DNA of 64,000 bases from the NCBI RefSeq assembly GCF_002148795.1, contig NZ_MPOB01000003.1, positions 248,001-312,000 on the forward strand, given 5' to 3'. The notes below the pieces were generated by a model. The model had not been told where the DNA came from, made no database searches, and saw only the letters and a program-made list of their open reading frames with translations. The translations under genes were made by a program, and so were the position numbers. Positions within the stretch are counted from its first letter, which is position 1; every line of letters starts with the position of its first letter. This DNA is from Oceanibaculum nanhaiense. GTDB taxonomy: Bacteria; Pseudomonadota; Alphaproteobacteria; Oceanibaculales; Oceanibaculaceae. Below are positions 53,328 to 61,718 of this stretch, one piece after another.

Positions 53328-54878
53328 ATGCGCCCCACACACGCCGATACGCCGGCGCTGGATATCTACGATAATGTCTGGGGCTCGATCCGGCACTGGG
53401 TCGAGACCGCCCCCGACCTGCCCGCCATCGACCAGGAAGGCACCGTCTGGAGCTATGGCCAGCTTGGCCAGGCCGTGGACCGGCTGACCTATTTCCTCGG
53501 CGCGCACGACGTCGCAGCCGGCGACCGCGTACTGTTCGTCATGGAAAACAGCATCGGCGCGATTGCCGGCATGCTGGCGGCGATGCGGCTCGGCGCCTGG
53601 GCGATTCCGCTGAACGCGCGCCTGTCGGTGCGCGAGATCGACGAGATCCGCAAGCATGCCGGCCCGCGCCTCACGCTCTACACCACGGACGTCTCCAAAG
53701 ACGCCCTGGCCCATGCCGAACGGCATGGCGCACGAGAGGCCCCCAGCCTGAAGGAGGCCGGGCTGCTCTATGCGCCCGCCGACACTGTCGCCCATCGCAT
53801 GCCCGCCTTCGGGCCACAGCGCGACCGGGTAGCGGCGTTGATCTATACCTCCGGCACCACCGGCAACCCCAAGGGCGTCATGCTGACGCACGGCAATCTG
53901 CTGTTCATTGCCGGGCGCAGCAGCCAGGCGCGGCTGACCACGCCGGCCGACAAGGTCTATGCCGTGCTGCCGATCAGCCATGTCTTCGGGCTGGCCTCGG
54001 TGTTCCTTGGCAATATGTATCGTGGCGCGCAGCTGAAGCTGGTCTCGCGCTTCGCCCCGGCGGAGGCGGCGCGGTCGCTGGCCGAGGATGGCATCACCAC
54101 CTTCCATGGCGTGCCGGCGATGTTCAGCCATCTGGTCAGCCTCGCGGCCAGCACCGGCCAGCCGGTCCGGGCGCCGAAGCTGCGCTACATGTCGGTCGGC
54201 GGCGCGCCGCTGGATTTGTCGCTGAAGCAGCGGGTGGAATCGATGTTCGGTATCCCGCTGAACAATGGCTATGGGCTGACCGAAAGCGCGCCCACCGTCT
54301 GCATGACGATGATCGGCAAGGAACGCGACGATGATTCCGTCGGCACGCTGCTGGATGGCGTCGAGGTCCGCATGGTCGATCCCGCCACCGGCAAGGACGT
54401 TCCCACCGGCGGCGTCGGCGAGATGTGGGTGAAGGGCGGCCTGGTGATGAAGGGCTATTTCCGCGATCCCGCGCGCACCGCCGAGGTGCTGACCCCGGAC
54501 CATTGGCTGAAGACCGGCGATCTCGCCCGCATGGAAGAAGATGGCAGCCTCTATATCGTCGGCCGGCTGAAGGAACTCATCATCCGCTCCGGCTTCAACG
54601 TCTATCCCTCCGAGGTCGAGGGCGTCATCACCAGCCATCCCGATGTCGCGATGGCGGTGGTCGTTGGCCGGTCCCGCGACGGCAATGAGGAGGTGGTCGC
54701 CTTCGTGCAGCCGATCCCCGGCCGCAGCGTGACGGCGGAGGCGCTGGACAGCTTCGTGTCCGACCGGCTGGCGCCCTACAAGCATCCCTCGCAGTACCTC
54801 ATTCGCGACACGCTGCCGGCGACGCCGACCGGCAAGATCCTGCGCCACCAGTTGCAGCAGGAAGCCACAGGCCTGTAA
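53328..54878 (+). CDS. Acyl-CoA ligase (AMP-forming)
   Basis: 516 residues of the ANL superfamily. The P-loop is YTSGTTGNPKGVM (about 182-194), the A5-type motif is NNGYGLTES, the A8 hinge is RLKELIIRSGFNVYPSEVE and the catalytic lysine is in PTGKILRH near the C-terminus. It activates a carboxylic acid with ATP and CoA. The AGGAGC RBS and its place directly after the acyl-CoA dehydrogenase suggest the pair degrades a fatty or branched/aromatic acid under IclR control. Chain length or ring preference cannot be read. Confidence 0.92.
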   Translation: MRPTHADTPALDIYDNVWGSIRHWVETAPDLPAIDQEGTVWSYGQLGQAVDRLTYFLGAHDVAAGDRVLFVMENSIGAIAGMLAAMRLGAWAIPLNARLSVREIDEIRKHAGPRLTLYTTDVSKDALAHAERHGAREAPSLKEAGLLYAPADTVAHRMPAFGPQRDRVAALIYTSGTTGNPKGVMLTHGNLLFIAGRSSQARLTTPADKVYAVLPISHVFGLASVFLGNMYRGAQLKLVSRFAPAEAARSLAEDGITTFHGVPAMFSHLVSLAASTGQPVRAPKLRYMSVGGAPLDLSLKQRVESMFGIPLNNGYGLTESAPTVCMTMIGKERDDDSVGTLLDGVEVRMVDPATGKDVPTGGVGEMWVKGGLVMKGYFRDPARTAEVLTPDHWLKTGDLARMEEDGSLYIVGRLKELIIRSGFNVYPSEVEGVITSHPDVAMAVVVGRSRDGNEEVVAFVQPIPGRSVTAEALDSFVSDRLAPYKHPSQYLIRDTLPATPTGKILRHQLQQEATGL

Positions 54879-54905
54879 CCCGCACGCTACAGCTACCCAG
54901 AAACA

Positions 54906-54934
54906 ATCACCCCCGGACTGGCGCCGGGGGTGAT
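54906..54934. terminator. Bidirectional terminator-like hairpin
   Basis: ATCACCCCCGG-N7-CCGGGGGTGAT is a perfect 11-pair stem between the converging CoA-ligase and TRAP permease genes. Short T-rich stretches follow on both strands (GTCGTTT and TGTTTCT). Confidence 0.75.
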
Positions 54935-54957
54935 GTCGTTTGGACAGGGAGGTTGGG

Positions 54958-56943
54958 TCAGGCCGCCGCCAGTTTCCGCCTGCCGGTTTCCAGCAGCAGC
55001 GACGCGCCGACCAGCGCCAGCGCGATGGCGGTCAGCTCGATCTGGCTCAGATGGAATTCCTCGAAGCCGGGGAAGATCAGCAAGATGCCACCAACGAACA
55101 GCAGCGCCCGGTTGAACAGGCTGGCCCAGCCATCGGCGAACTTGCCGAAAAAGGCGAGATAGCCCTGCGTCGCCGAGGCGATCAGCCAGACGCCGGGGAA
55201 GGCCGTCGCCAGCACCAGCAGCACCTCAGCCGTCGTGCCCTGGCCGATCAGCGCCGGGTTCAGTACGAAGAAGAAGGGCACGAAATAGATCACGCTGCCC
55301 AGCCGCATCGCCGCGATGCCGGCCTTGATCGGCCCGGTCCCGGCAATGGTGGCCGCCGCGAAGGCGCCCAGCGCCACCGGCGGCGTGATGAAGGACACCA
55401 TGCCCCAGTACATGATGAACAGATGCACCGCCAGCGGGTTCATACCGGCCTGCACCAGCGCCGGGGCCAGCACGATGGCAAGGAAGATGTAGCAGGCGGT
55501 GACGGTCATCCCCATGCCGAAGATGAAACTGGTGATGGCGCCCATGATCAGCAGCACGATGGTGGCATCGCCGGCGATGAACAGCAGGTCGTTCACCAGC
55601 GTGCCGGCAAGGCCGGTCGCGGAGAAGGCGCCGACGATCAGGCCGACGCCCAGCAGCACCGACACCAGTTCCGCCAGCGAGCGGCCGATGGCCTGGACGA
55701 GGCTGAGGAAGGCGTCGAGGGACAGCCGCGTGCTCGGGAAAATCTGGGTGATCACCAGCAGCAGGCCGGTGGCGTAGAACGGCGCCAGGGTTTCCTGGCG
55801 GAACACCACCATCACGAAGATCAGCACCGCAAACACGAAGAGATACTGCCAGCCCTCGCGGAAGGTTTCGCGCAGGCTCGGCACCTCGGCCCGCTCCAGC
55901 CCCTTCAGGCCGCGCCGCGCGGCATAGGAATCGAGCTGCACGAACAGGCCGAAATAATACAGCATCGAGGGCAGCGCAGCCGCCATGGCGATCTCGATAT
56001 AGGGAATGCCGAGGAAGGAGGCCATGACGAAGGCGGTAGTGCCCATCACCGGCGGCATCAGCACGCCGCCCGTGGAGGCGCAGGCCTCGGTCCCGGCCGC
56101 ATATTCGCGCGAGAAGCCGGTGCGGCGCATTGCCGGAATCGACACCACGCCAGTGGTCAGCACATTGGAGATCACGCTGCCGCTCATCGAGCCCATGAAG
56201 CCGCTGGCGAAGATCGCGACCTTCGCCGCGCCGCCACGGAACTGGCCGACCAGCGCCAGCGCCAGATCGTTGAAGAACCTGCCGCCGCCAGTCTGTTGAA
56301 GGGCGGCGCCGAACACGATGAAGCCGACGACAAGCTCGCCGAACGCCCGCATCGGAATGCCGAAAGAGCTTTCGCTGGAGACGATGTGGAAGGCAATCGC
56401 GTCTTCAAGCGGCAGCGGATAGCCGGAAATCGGCCCCGGCACCTTGTCGGCGAAGGCCGGATACAGCGAGAACAGCAGCACGATGGCGAAGATGATGGTA
56501 CCGCCGGTGCGGCGCGTCGCCTCCAGGATCAGGATCCAGAAGACGAAGGACAGGATCATCGCCGTCTGGGGTGCGGCATATTCCCAGCCGGAGGATAGCG
56601 CCTCTTCGCCGGTCCAGATGAAATAGCCGGCGACCGCCAGAGACAGGGCGCCAAGCAGGATATCGTACCAGGGCACCGCACCTGCGGTATCGCCCTTCCC
56701 GCGCAGCGGAAAGACGATAAAGGTCAGGCAGAGGAAGATACCGGCCAGCGAATAGAGATACCGGTTGTCCAGAATAACGATGCCGAACAGCTGCAGATTG
56801 AACAGCTGGTTTACCGACAGCAGCACGGCAGCCAGCGTAAGGATGACGAAAATTGTCCTCAGCGGGCCGTGGATCGTACGGTACTGCAGCACATCCGATA
56901 GGGACTTGGCGCCATCAGCGCCATCATTCTCTGCCGAAGTCAT
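54958..56943 (-). CDS. TRAP transporter fused DctQ-DctM permease (TAXI type), locus 2
   Basis: 661 residues; N-terminal DctQ-like helices (about 30-165) fused to a DctM domain with GSMSGSVISNVLTTGVVSIPAMRRTGFS and STGGVLMPPVMGTTAFVM. The architecture equals locus 1 (28945-30912), but the sequences differ clearly, so this is a paralogue for a different solute rather than a recent duplicate. The TAXI binding-protein gene is upstream, with a strong intrinsic terminator between them. Confidence 0.92.
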   Translation of the reverse strand: MTSAENDGADGAKSLSDVLQYRTIHGPLRTIFVILTLAAVLLSVNQLFNLQLFGIVILDNRYLYSLAGIFLCLTFIVFPLRGKGDTAGAVPWYDILLGALSLAVAGYFIWTGEEALSSGWEYAAPQTAMILSFVFWILILEATRRTGGTIIFAIVLLFSLYPAFADKVPGPISGYPLPLEDAIAFHIVSSESSFGIPMRAFGELVVGFIVFGAALQQTGGGRFFNDLALALVGQFRGGAAKVAIFASGFMGSMSGSVISNVLTTGVVSIPAMRRTGFSREYAAGTEACASTGGVLMPPVMGTTAFVMASFLGIPYIEIAMAAALPSMLYYFGLFVQLDSYAARRGLKGLERAEVPSLRETFREGWQYLFVFAVLIFVMVVFRQETLAPFYATGLLLVITQIFPSTRLSLDAFLSLVQAIGRSLAELVSVLLGVGLIVGAFSATGLAGTLVNDLLFIAGDATIVLLIMGAITSFIFGMGMTVTACYIFLAIVLAPALVQAGMNPLAVHLFIMYWGMVSFITPPVALGAFAAATIAGTGPIKAGIAAMRLGSVIYFVPFFFVLNPALIGQGTTAEVLLVLATAFPGVWLIASATQGYLAFFGKFADGWASLFNRALLFVGGILLIFPGFEEFHLSQIELTAIALALVGASLLLETGRRKLAAA

Positions 56944-56985
56944 CGAGGGAAGCCCTGCGCGAAACGGAATGGGTCAAGGATAAGG

Positions 56986-57020
56986 AAAAAAACGGCGCCC
57001 GGTGGGATTCCGGGCGCCGT
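56986..57020 (-). terminator. Intrinsic terminator between TAXI protein and permease, locus 2
   Basis: On the minus strand ACGGCGCCCGG-N7-CCGGGCGCCGT is followed directly by a run of seven T. It lies between the binding-protein stop (57038) and the permease start (56943). Read-through would be needed for permease expression, so it probably sets a high binding-protein to permease ratio. Confidence 0.9.
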
Positions 57021-57037
57021 CTTCAGACTGGCGTCGA

Positions 57038-58207
57038 TCAGCGATAGACCACGTCGAAGCCGCCGGCTTCCAGCGCCTTGGCGCGGGCTTCCATCCAGGC
57101 TTTCTTGAAGGCCTCATCGTCGCCGATCTTCTTGGCGGTGACCTCGGCCCAGGCCTTCTTCAGCACCTGCTGACGCTCGATCAGCTTGTCATTGTGCTTC
57201 TGATGCGCGTCCTTCCAGACGCCGGCTTCCTTCAGATAGGCGATGGCGCCCTCATGATAGGGCACCGCCCACTTCAGGATCTGCCGGTCCAGCGCCCAGC
57301 CATTGATGCCCGGTGCCGCCCCCTTATATTTCGGGAACTGCTCGACCATCGCCTTGGTCATGGAATAGGCGAGGCCCTTGTCCTGTGTCGGGTAGGCGAT
57401 CAGGATCGGGTAGGGGTAGGCAGCGCCCTCATGCGGCTTCTCCGCCGACAGGCCGGCGCCGACCGTGCCCATGTTGGGTGCGAAGAACGGCGCGTTCGCC
57501 TGCAGCCGCTTCCAGCCTTCCTTGTCGCCATGCGGCAGCGGCGGCCAGAACAGGCCGCGCGGCGAGGCTTCCAGCTGATAGGCCTTGCCCGAGGTGGTGG
57601 AGGCGAAGGCGGCATCCGCCTGGCCGTTCACGATGCCGTCCCAGGACGGGCCGAAACCGCCGAATTCCACCTTCACCACATCGTCCCAGGTGAGGCCGCC
57701 GAAGGCCAGGATCGCCCGGACATTCTCGTTCAGCGCCGGGGCGCCGACGACCCAGGCGACGCGCTTGCCCTTCAGGTCCGCGATGGTCTTGATGCCGATA
57801 TCGGCGGCGACGCCGACCGACATATTGCCCTCGCTGTTGGAGGCGAGCAGCACGCGGTTCTCCTGCGGGCCCCACTCCTTGCTGCCGAACTCGAACACGC
57901 CTTCCTGCGCCATGAAGCTGGCGCCGACGCCGGTGGCCGAGAAATGCACCTTGCCGGCGCGCAGCGGCACCTGGCGGGACACGTCGTTCTTGCCCGGCAG
58001 CACGCGCAGATCGGTGCCATAGGCATCCTTCAGCGCCTTGCCGATGGCGACCGACTGGTTATAGCCGGCGGAGCCGACATCATAGGCCGTCCAGGCGATG
58101 GTCGAGGGCAGATCGACCTTGCCCTGGGCAAGGGCAGAACCGGCGGAAAACGCCACGCCAGCCGCCAGAACGGCGCCCCAGACGGATTTCGAACGCAGAT
58201 ATGTCAT
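57038..58207 (-). CDS. TAXI-family TRAP solute-binding protein, locus 2
   Basis: 389 residues. Signal peptide SVWGAVLAAGVAFSAGSALAQ with cleavage near residue 27. Mature TAXI features include IAWTAYDVGSAGYNQSVAIGKALKD, SATGVGASFMAQEG and GKRVAWVVGAPALNENVRAILAFGG. It is longer than the locus 1 protein, with a charged helical tail (KDAHQKHNDKLIERQQVLKKAW). The start at 58207 has GGGAGG ten bases upstream; the open frame to 58366 is leader. The ligand is unknown. Confidence 0.9.
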   Translation of the reverse strand: MTYLRSKSVWGAVLAAGVAFSAGSALAQGKVDLPSTIAWTAYDVGSAGYNQSVAIGKALKDAYGTDLRVLPGKNDVSRQVPLRAGKVHFSATGVGASFMAQEGVFEFGSKEWGPQENRVLLASNSEGNMSVGVAADIGIKTIADLKGKRVAWVVGAPALNENVRAILAFGGLTWDDVVKVEFGGFGPSWDGIVNGQADAAFASTTSGKAYQLEASPRGLFWPPLPHGDKEGWKRLQANAPFFAPNMGTVGAGLSAEKPHEGAAYPYPILIAYPTQDKGLAYSMTKAMVEQFPKYKGAAPGINGWALDRQILKWAVPYHEGAIAYLKEAGVWKDAHQKHNDKLIERQQVLKKAWAEVTAKKIGDDEAFKKAWMEARAKALEAGGFDVVYR

Positions 58208-58468
58208 GGATAAGTTACCTCCCTTAAGGTACCGGCCGCTCCGGTTCTTCTCGGTTTTGCCGAATGCGGCCGCGTTATCGTTTCGTTGCCTGTACCCCAC
58301 CGACAGGGGGATACATCCGTATTCACTCCTCTGCCGCAACTCGGCATTTGCGGAATTGAATTTCACACATCAAAAATAGCCAGCACCGCGGGCATCCGCA
58401 ACAGCCAACTTGAAAAGCCGATAAATGCCGTGGAGCATGCCCGGCAATCGAAACAGGAGGATAGCCCA
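58208..58468. promoter_or_regulatory. Divergent promoter region, TAXI locus 2 and SDR gene
   Basis: The 261 bases between the TAXI gene (leftward) and the SDR gene (rightward) contain no convincing gene. The stretch 58340-58390 is AT-richer (TTCACACATCAAAAATAG) and could hold promoters. AACAGGAGG before the SDR start is a strong RBS. I see no clear operator. Confidence 0.35.
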
Positions 58469-59227
58469 ATGCTGAAAGCCGACTTCACCGGAAAACGCGC
58501 CCTGATCACAGGCGGCGCCTCGGGCATCGGACTAGCAACCGCCCGGGCGCTGGCCGCCTGCGGTGCTGCCGTCGCGGTGAATCATCTGGCCGACGATCCG
58601 CGCGGACCGGAAGCGGTGGCCGCGATCCGGCAGGCCGGCGGCACGGCGGTAGCGGCGCCGGGTGACGTGTCCAACCCGGAACAGGCAGCGGCGATGGTCG
58701 AGGCGGCGGCGAAAGCGCTGGGCGGGCTCGACATCCTCATCAACAACGCGGCGACGCCGGGCTCGCTGGAGCCGATCCCCTTCGCCGATCTCGACGCAAT
58801 GACCGAGGAATTCTGGGGCACGCTGCTGTCCACCAATCTGGTCGGGCCATTCCGCTGCACCCGCGCCGCCGTGCCTTACCTGCGCGAATCGCGCGGCTGC
58901 ATCGTCTCCACCGCCTCTATCGCCGGCATGGGCGGCAATGCCAGCTCGCTGGCCTATGGCGCGGCCAAGGCCGGCCTTATCAACCTGACACGCAACCTCG
59001 CCAAGGCGCTGGGGCCGGACATCCGCGTTAACGCGGTCGCCCCCGGCCTCACCCGCACACCCTGGACCGATACCTGGCCCGCCGAACGCAAGGACCGCTC
59101 GGTCGCCAACACCATGCTGCTGCGCATGGTGGAGCCGGAGGATATCGCCGACGCGATGGTCTATCTCTGCGCCAACAAGGCGGTCACCGGCCAGACCGTC
59201 GTGGTCGATTGCGGCCGGATGTTCTGA
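58469..59227 (+). CDS. SDR-family oxidoreductase
   Basis: 252 residues of the classical SDR type. Cofactor motif TGGASGIG (14-21), NNAAT (about 91-95), catalytic serine in VSTASIAG and YGAAK (Y about 157). NHLADDP after strand 2 suggests a preference other than simple NADP(H), not resolvable by eye. The AGGAGG RBS precedes the ATG at 58469. It diverges from the TAXI-TRAP locus 2 and may act on the transported compound; converges on the NHLRC2-like gene by six bases. Confidence 0.9.
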   Translation: MLKADFTGKRALITGGASGIGLATARALAACGAAVAVNHLADDPRGPEAVAAIRQAGGTAVAAPGDVSNPEQAAAMVEAAAKALGGLDILINNAATPGSLEPIPFADLDAMTEEFWGTLLSTNLVGPFRCTRAAVPYLRESRGCIVSTASIAGMGGNASSLAYGAAKAGLINLTRNLAKALGPDIRVNAVAPGLTRTPWTDTWPAERKDRSVANTMLLRMVEPEDIADAMVYLCANKAVTGQTVVVDCGRMF

Positions 59228-59233
59228 GCCCCC

Positions 59234-60730
59234 CTACCCCGCCCAGGTTCGGTAGCGGCGTGCGGCGGGGAAATATTCCAGGATGCGGTGATTGTTGGTG
59301 TCACTGACCAGCAGCCTGTCGCTGCCATCCGCAGCAATACCGGCAGGCTCGGCCAGCGGCAGGCAGAGCGAATCCTCGCACAGGAAACCGTCATCGAGGT
59401 CGCGCAGCGTGCGGCTGGCGAAATCCACCACGCGCAGTGCGTTGTTGTAGCTATCGGCAACCAGCAGCCCGCCTTCCGGCCCGGCTTCCTGCCACCAGTC
59501 GAGGCCGAGGCAGTGCTGGAGCCGCGCGCTGTCGTAATCGCCATTCAAATGGCCGAACTCGAACAGCCCTTTGCCGACAAGCGTCTCCACGAGCGGGCCT
59601 TCCGGCGTGCTGACGATGGCGCGGATCGCGGAAGTCTCGCTGTCGGCGAAGTAGAGCGTGCCGCCATCGGGCGACAGCGCGAGGCCGCTGGGCTGCGCCA
59701 GCGTCGCCTCCCTGGCTGGTCCGTCGGTGATGTTCTCGCCGCCGCTGCCGGCCAGCCGCACCACCTCGGCGCGGGCGAAATCGATATAGCCCAGCTGATG
59801 CGTACCGGCATTGGCGAAATACAGCGTGCCGCCGGACAACGCCAGATCCCAGGGCGAGGCCAGCTCGGCATCGCCGAAGGGCACCGCACTCTCCAGCACA
59901 TAGCCGCGCCGGCCATTGCCGGCCAGTGTGGTGACCTGGCCGGTCTGCCGGTCGATGCGGCGGATCGCGTGGTTGCCGGTATCGGCGACATAGATCGCCC
60001 CGGCATCCGCCGCCAGCCCCTGCGGGTCGCGGAACCGCGCCCGGTCGGACGGCCCGTTGGCGAAGCCGGCCTCGCCGCTGCCGAAGCGCATCAGCTCCCG
60101 CCCCTCATCATCCAGAAGGACGATCTGGTGATGCCCGGAATCGGCCAGCATCCAAAGCTTTCCGGGGGCTTCCGGCGCCTCCGACAGCGGCTTGATCTTG
60201 CCGGGAAAGCAGAATTGTGCGGCGGGCACCGCCTCCGGCGCGAGGTCGAGCGGCCGCGGGTCCATCGCGCCCTTGCGCCGGTAGTCCTTCACGGTCTGGC
60301 CGACCACTTCCAGCAGCCGCTCGGCATCCGGTTCGCCGGAATGCTGGCCGATCACATAGCCGTCCGGCGAGACAAAGATCAGCGTCGGCCAGGCCCGCAC
60401 TGCATATTCCTGCCAGATCAGAAACTCCGGATCGTGCACCACCGGATGCGCGATACCATGGCGCGCGATGGCGCGCCGTACATTCTCCGGCTCGCGCTCG
60501 GCGGCGAACTTCGGCGAATGCACGCCGATCACCGCGACATCCTCGGGGAAGGCCTGCTCCAGCCGCCTCAGCGTCGGCAGGATGTGCAGGCAATTGACGC
60601 AGCAGAAGGTCCAGAAATCCAGGATCACCAGCTTGCCGCGCAGATCGGCCAGCGACAGCGGCTCGGGCACATTGAACCAGACGAGGCCGGGGCGGTCGAT
60701 CTCGGGCGCGCGGACGGCGGCGGCTCGCAT
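59234..60730 (-). CDS. NHLRC2-like protein: thioredoxin-like domain plus NHL beta-propeller
   Basis: 498 residues. The N-terminal thioredoxin-like domain (about 25-150) carries FWTFCCVNCLHI with C43, C44 and C47, the CCxNC motif of NHLRC2 homologues instead of CxxC. The C-terminal half is a six-bladed NHL propeller with repeated units (GLAADAGAIYVADTGNHAIRRID; GLALSPDGGTLYFADSETSAIRAI; GIAADGSDRLLVSDTNNHRILEY). No signal peptide, so cytoplasmic. The start at 60730 has AGGAG five bases upstream. Function of the bacterial group is unknown; a redox or scaffold role is inferred. Confidence 0.88.
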   Translation of the reverse strand: MRAAAVRAPEIDRPGLVWFNVPEPLSLADLRGKLVILDFWTFCCVNCLHILPTLRRLEQAFPEDVAVIGVHSPKFAAEREPENVRRAIARHGIAHPVVHDPEFLIWQEYAVRAWPTLIFVSPDGYVIGQHSGEPDAERLLEVVGQTVKDYRRKGAMDPRPLDLAPEAVPAAQFCFPGKIKPLSEAPEAPGKLWMLADSGHHQIVLLDDEGRELMRFGSGEAGFANGPSDRARFRDPQGLAADAGAIYVADTGNHAIRRIDRQTGQVTTLAGNGRRGYVLESAVPFGDAELASPWDLALSGGTLYFANAGTHQLGYIDFARAEVVRLAGSGGENITDGPAREATLAQPSGLALSPDGGTLYFADSETSAIRAIVSTPEGPLVETLVGKGLFEFGHLNGDYDSARLQHCLGLDWWQEAGPEGGLLVADSYNNALRVVDFASRTLRDLDDGFLCEDSLCLPLAEPAGIAADGSDRLLVSDTNNHRILEYFPAARRYRTWAG

Positions 60731-60809
60731 GGGAGCTCCTGTCATTTCGGACAGTGCCAATTTAACCGCTCGATCCCTGCGGACACGAAAAAATTCGCGC
60801 GGCGCGCCC

Positions 60810-61613
60810 TCAATAGAGGTGCTGGCCGCCGGTGACGAAGATTTCGGTGCCGGTCACATAGCCGAACTGGTCGGAGCACAGCGCGAAGACGGTCGAGGCG
60901 ACATCCTCCGGCTTGCCGAGGCGGTGCATCGGGATGCGCGGCAGCAGCATCTCATATTCCGGCGACAGCATCGCGGTCTCGATCTCGCCCGGCGCCACCG
61001 CATTCACCCGCACGCCAAGCTGCGCGAAATCGGCCGCCATCTCGCGGGTCAGTGCCGACAGCGCCGCCTTCGAGGTCGAATAGGCCGATCCGGCAAAGGG
61101 GTGAATCGAATGGCCGGCAATCGAGGTGATATTCACGATCGAGCCCTTGCCCTTGTGCAATGCTGCGGCAAAGCCGCGCGCCAGACGCAGGGGGGCAAAG
61201 CAGTTCAGCTCGAACACCTGCTGCCAGGCGTCGATATCGCCATTCAGGCAACCCAGCCTTTCCTTGAAATCGGTCTTGGGCGACCAGCCGGCATTGTTGA
61301 TCAGCGCATGGACCGGGCCGCCATCGAGCAGCGCATTCGCCTCGTCGATGAAGCTCTTCACGCTGGCAGGATCGAACAGATCGGTCGGGATATGCGCCGT
61401 CCAGTACGGATCGCGCTGGCATTCCGCCGGTGCTTCGTCGCGGCTGCAGGTGATTATCTTCCAGCCCCGGTCACGAAAATAGCGCGCGGTGGAATGGCCG
61501 ATGCCCCGGCTGGCGCCGGTGACGATGCAGGTCTTGGCATCTGACAGATCCGGCGCGGAAAGGTCCGGGGCGGGCTCGGTCTTGCGGTCCATCGGGCAGG
61601 CATTCTCGGACAT
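60810..61613 (-). CDS. SDR-family oxidoreductase
   Basis: 267 residues. Classical motifs: TGASRGIG (about 32-39), NNAGW (about 104-108), a catalytic serine in VNITSIAGHS and YSTSK (Y about 175). The C-terminal VNAVAPGEIETAML and FVTGGQ are typical. The N-terminus has a ~25-residue polar extension (MDRKTEPAPDLSAPDLSD), so a start at the second methionine is possible. Substrate unknown. It is separated by 79 bases from the NHLRC2-like gene and by 105 from the kinase fusion, all in the same direction. Confidence 0.88.
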   Translation of the reverse strand: MSENACPMDRKTEPAPDLSAPDLSDAKTCIVTGASRGIGHSTARYFRDRGWKIITCSRDEAPAECQRDPYWTAHIPTDLFDPASVKSFIDEANALLDGGPVHALINNAGWSPKTDFKERLGCLNGDIDAWQQVFELNCFAPLRLARGFAAALHKGKGSIVNITSIAGHSIHPFAGSAYSTSKAALSALTREMAADFAQLGVRVNAVAPGEIETAMLSPEYEMLLPRIPMHRLGKPEDVASTVFALCSDQFGYVTGTEIFVTGGQHLY

Positions 61614-61718
61614 GACGCACTCTCGGATATGGCACGGGATACAGGTGGAAGCTTCTGCGGCGCAGCATATACCATCGCGCGGTCGCGCGGGAGGTATTGC
61701 GAGCGACTCTCAATAGAT

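Noticed and set aside
54958-58207. TRAP locus 2 as a recent duplication of locus 1
   Set aside because: Architecture is shared but permease and binding-protein sequences are clearly divergent.
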